Shown here one piece after another: positions 60,748-64,000 of a stretch of 64,000 nucleotides of DNA (the stretch's first letter is position 1; every line of letters starts with the position of its first letter). The stretch lies in assembly GCA_950106755.1 (NCBI GenBank), contig OX467087.1, positions 17,364,047-17,428,046 of the forward strand, written 5' to 3'. Source of the stretch: Climacium dendroides. Taxonomy: Eukaryota > Streptophyta > Bryopsida > Hypnales > Climaciaceae. The notes beneath the pieces are model-generated. The model ran no database searches, was not told the DNA's origin, and saw nothing but the letters and a program-made list of their open reading frames with translations. The position numbers were made by a program, and so were the translations under genes.

Positions 60748-61981
60748 CACTAGTAGAAAAATACAGTGACCAAATTAACAAAAATCAACAGAAAAGTGCT
60801 AATTTTTTTGGTCTGGATGTCCATGTAACCCTATCACTTGAACGTTGGAGCTTTAATTGTTGAATCACTAGTAGAAAAATACAGTGACCAAATTAACAAA
60901 AATCAACAGAAAAGTATTGATTTTTTTTGTTGATTTGGACGTGTTGATTTGGGCACTTTTGAACAGAAAAGTGTTGATTTTTGAACAAAAATGTGTTGTT
61001 TAAGAACAAAAAAGTGTTGAATTTCTAACAAAAAAGTGTTAATTTTTTTGTTAATTTGGTCACATTATTTTTTTAAATTATTTTTTTTGAAAAAAATTAA
61101 ATAAAAGGTGACACATGGCAATGCCACATAGGCATCCCAACTAGCCCCATGGCATGCCACACAAGCTAATTGAATGCCACATGGACAATCCAAATGCCAC
61201 GTTAGCAATTCACATGGCAAATGTTGCCATCAAGGTTTGAACCTTAAACCTCATGGTTGAGGCTCTAGAGTCAAACCAATGCACCACTTATACATATACA
61301 TGTTTATAGTGTATATTAAATCTTATTTGTTTAGTTTTTCATTTTTTTCCCATCGTTTTTTAAACTCAGCATACTTCAGGGCCAGTTTTGACTTAGTAAA
61401 TGACCTTTTTTCAAGAAACTTTGAACTAATAAAAGTTGGGAAATCAAGCCAAATTTCACCTCCAACAATCCGTTTGAGATTTAGATCCTCCAATCAAAAG
61501 TTATGGACAACAATCAGAGGGGTGAAAATGAATCATATTTTTTACATTTCTAAAACCCCTCTGATTTTTGTCCATAACTTTTGATTGGAGGATCTAAATC
61601 TCAAACGGATTATTGGAGGTGAAAGTTGGCTTGATTTTCCAACTTTCATTAGTTCAAAGTTTCTTGAAAAATGGTCATTTATTAAGTCAAAACCGGACCT
61701 GAAGTAAGCTGACTTTAAGAAATACCGAATTGTTAATGTTTAGTTTTAAAAAAAATCTACATTGTACAATTAAAGATTCCAAAAGATTCCAAAAAGATTC
61801 CAAAAAATTTAACAAAATTTTGTTGATTTTAGATGCACTATCCAAATCAACAAAAATAATGGTGCCATTTTATTAATTTGGGCAAAATCAACAAAAAATT
61901 GTGAAAATGGACAATACAATACCCAAGTTAACAAAAAATTGTTGACTATTTGTTGATTTGGTCACTGATTTTCTACTAGTG
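60748..61981. mobile_element. CACTA-type element, 1234 bp, TSD AAT
   Basis: The ends are CACTAGTAGAAAAATACAGT and ACTGATTTTCTACTAGTG. AAT flanks both sides (60745-60747, 61982-61984), and copy A shows the single AAT of the empty site at 6057-6059. The interior is non-coding, with many CAACA(A/G)AAAAGTGTTGATTT phrases, a hairpin around 61475-61640, and a tRNA-like patch. A 118-bp tandem duplication covers the left flank plus the left terminus, so a second left end with its own AAT starts at 60866. Confidence 0.93.
61205..61290 (-). repeat. tRNA-like module inside the CACTA-type element
   Basis: On the minus strand GGTGCATTGGTTTGACTC resembles a D-arm. GCCTCAACCATGAGG gives a CCTC/GAGG stem, and AAGGTTCAAACCTT a T-arm with B-box-like GGTTCAAACC. 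It corresponds to the patch at 38470-38550 in the related element. There is no complete cloverleaf. Confidence 0.35.
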
Positions 61982-62899
61982 AATAATTGTAATTGCAATG
62001 TGTAGGATTAGCTTAACATCTTTATGCAATAGAGTGAGAATACATGAGGGAGGTAATCCATTTCTGACCACTTAAGCACTTTAGAATATAAAAAATGTTG
62101 ATATATTGGTTGAATAAATTTGCACATGCACAAAAATAGTGTTTAGGGCGATTCCATATTCGCTTTAAATTTTATTTCTTAAAACAAAATTACCACTTCT
62201 TTTATACTTGAAGATTGGGTTCAACCCGTTGTGGTCATATAAGTCTTGGGTTTACGGCTAAGGCCTGGTTGCAATATTGACAATCTTGTAGCCAATCATT
62301 ATGTGCTACAACAGTATTAGCAACTACACCATAGATAATCAATATGATTCTTCAATGTACGGAAAGCTACCCCCTTACAGTGCCAAAATGTGAAAATGAG
62401 GTGGTGTTCATTTGAAATAAGTGTGCACCACAGCAAGCTCTAGTCAATTCACAAATTTAGGAAACCGTTCAGTGCATAGTTGTTTGATCCTTGAGTTGCC
62501 TCTCGATACCGAGAGGCAACTTTTCAATGGTCACCTTATCCATCATTTTCTTCTATTATCCTACCAGCCTCATTATAAAAATTGAATATGGACAAGGTCA
62601 ATTGAATTAGACAAGGTTCAAGGTGAGGCCATTGTTAAATTTCTGGCATTCATTCATTAACAATATCAACAGCCTTATATGAATATTTAATGGTGAGAGA
62701 TATACATGAATCATCCTAGAGGGTTGAAGACGAGCATGAACACTTGCTAGTACAACAAGAATGGGACAAATTGAAATTGAAATTGAATAGTGGCCCTTTT
62801 AGTCTCACTACACTTTTTGAATAAAATCCCATTGGAACACGTCACTCGAAGGTGTTTTGCTCTATGTTAGTGCCCATGGTTTAGAACTACGTTCATGTC

Positions 62900-63750
62900 C
62901 TAATTGGATTTGAGCTTCAAGATACCATTCTGAAGAAGACGTTTCACTTTGTTAAAGCTAAAGCTTGGAGCATGAATAAAAAGATTTACTTTTGCATCTA
63001 ATTGACAAATGCCAACAAACTGAAAGTACAAGTGCTTGCAATTTGCCCATTGTCCTCTTTTTCCTAGAGCCTTTGTTGACATCTCTTTGAAATATGGGCA
63101 AGTACATTCAGGAAATGAACTTATAGTGACTATGTACTGTTTAAAGGCAAGTAGTGTACCTTAGTCAAGTATGATGATGCACCCAAAGCCAAGGTGCGGT
63201 ACCATAGTTCCCTAACAAACCGTTGCCTTCAATGTTAGGGCTAAAGTGCAATTATTAGCTTGTTTATTGTAAGTGCTTTAGGATTCCTTCGCATCTTCTT
63301 GCTTGACTGCATCCTAGGATGCTCCATGGGAGACTCTGGAATTTGAACCCCTGAAACATCAACTAGTAGATCATGGTTTCCAAATAGCCTGCGAGGGGAG
63401 ATTTCAACATGTTGCAAAAGATGGAACCCCACATTTTGAAGATACAAAATCTCTTTTGGCGTTAAACTAGTTCCAACTTTTACTAGCCAAGAATGACACT
63501 TTTGGTTTAGAAAGAACCCATTTTTGTCGTGAACCTTTCACGCAACACGAAATGTTGTTGTTGCAGAAGAAAAATTCCATCTTCTCAATTCTATTCTTCA
63601 TGTAATTGTCCATGCTTTTGGTGTACATAGGTGCAACGGTGGCTCTATTGCCTTGCACTATCTTCGCAATGTACTTCTTCCTTATAATGGCCTGCAATGC
63701 AAAACCCACCTTAGAAGATGTCTTATTCAACTGGGCAGTATGCCATTGAG
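62900..63750 (-). pseudogene. 3' part of Mutator-like transposase gene, duplicate
   Basis: The minus-strand frames are the same as at 7552-8436, with only one residue changed in the part read (His for Arg in LLQHVEIS). The part with the zinc finger and the DDE core is not present here because the duplicated block ends at about 63757. It is non-functional. Confidence 0.6.
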
Positions 63751-63757
63751 ACTCGTT

Positions 63758-64000
63758 GTCGTGTTGAGAGCGGTTTGCCTTGGGAAATCACGAAGATTCT
63801 GGCTGCAACTAGAAATGGCTAAGGAATAAAAATATGATAGGAGAATAAAGGCAAGTGGACTTGTCACTTGCAAACCCAGTCTTCTAACTAGAATGATGAA
63901 GGTGAGTGAACTTGTCACCCACAAATTCACCAGTCAAATACAAAATGATATTGTACAACAACAAAATTTGTTGTCTCTCGTGAATCTCTAATCTTGGTCT
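63758..64000. other. Unrelated sequence past the duplication edge
   Basis: The phrase GAACTTGTCAC or GGACTTGTCAC occurs twice within a loose repeat (63855 and 63910). Nothing else is recognisable before the window ends. Confidence 0.4.

Larger units (their letters stand above)
60715..63757. repeat. Segmental duplication block 2, copy B
   Basis: It is collinear with 6027-8407. It contains the CACTA-type insertion at 60748-61981, which copy A lacks, and lacks the 568-bp element of copy A. Past 62533 it is almost identical to copy A by eye and includes the 3' part of the decayed Mutator-like transposase (62900-63750, minus strand). It ends at about 63757 with unrelated sequence. Confidence 0.93.

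Overview
The window looks like nuclear DNA of a green plant or a streptophyte alga. It is AT-rich and dominated by transposons at every stage of decay. The one clearly intact host gene is an intron-containing histone H2B on the minus strand (18552-19131). Its core is plant/green-algal ([21 protein letters not shown], ending KFTSA). A streptophyte alga or bryophyte fits at least as well as a seed plant, but the lineage cannot be fixed from sequence alone.

Layout. 1-2180: a segment with a broken H2B copy, repeated at 50922-53077. 2181-6026: repeats plus two hairpin CACTA-type MITEs. 6027-10622: remains of a Mutator-like transposase gene on the minus strand; its 3' part is repeated at 60715-63757. 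10623-12130: a truncated LTR. 12495-15391: a DNA element with an 8-bp target duplication that carries a GC-richer ORF. 15400-19500: a less AT-rich island around the H2B gene. 19500-26020: decayed repeats, a RING-finger remnant and a reversed LTR fragment. 26024 to about 35560: a decayed autonomous Helitron, minus strand, whose helicase is split by a 3250-bp solo LTR (27272-30521). 35560-50920: AT-rich relics, including nested CACTA-type elements (39334-40387 inside 38188-41129), another LTR copy and two outward-facing Helitron ends. 53078-57743: a CACTA-type element holding a multi-exon gene that joins an FCP1-like HAD phosphatase fold to a plant-transposase C-terminal domain. 57744-60714: GTCCG-rich repeats. 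60748-61981: a CACTA-type element whose empty site survives in the other copy of the duplication.

The most notable observation is the H2B 3' flank. Thirty-six nucleotides after the stop lies a 6-bp stem, 4-nt loop hairpin close to the replication-dependent histone mRNA consensus. It is followed by a purine-rich stretch placed like a histone downstream element. Both H2B pseudogene copies keep recognisable versions. Land plants are generally described as using polyadenylated histone mRNAs without this hairpin, so this points to algal/animal-type 3' processing. The duplicated blocks also give internal empty-site controls that fix the ends and target duplications of two transposon insertions.
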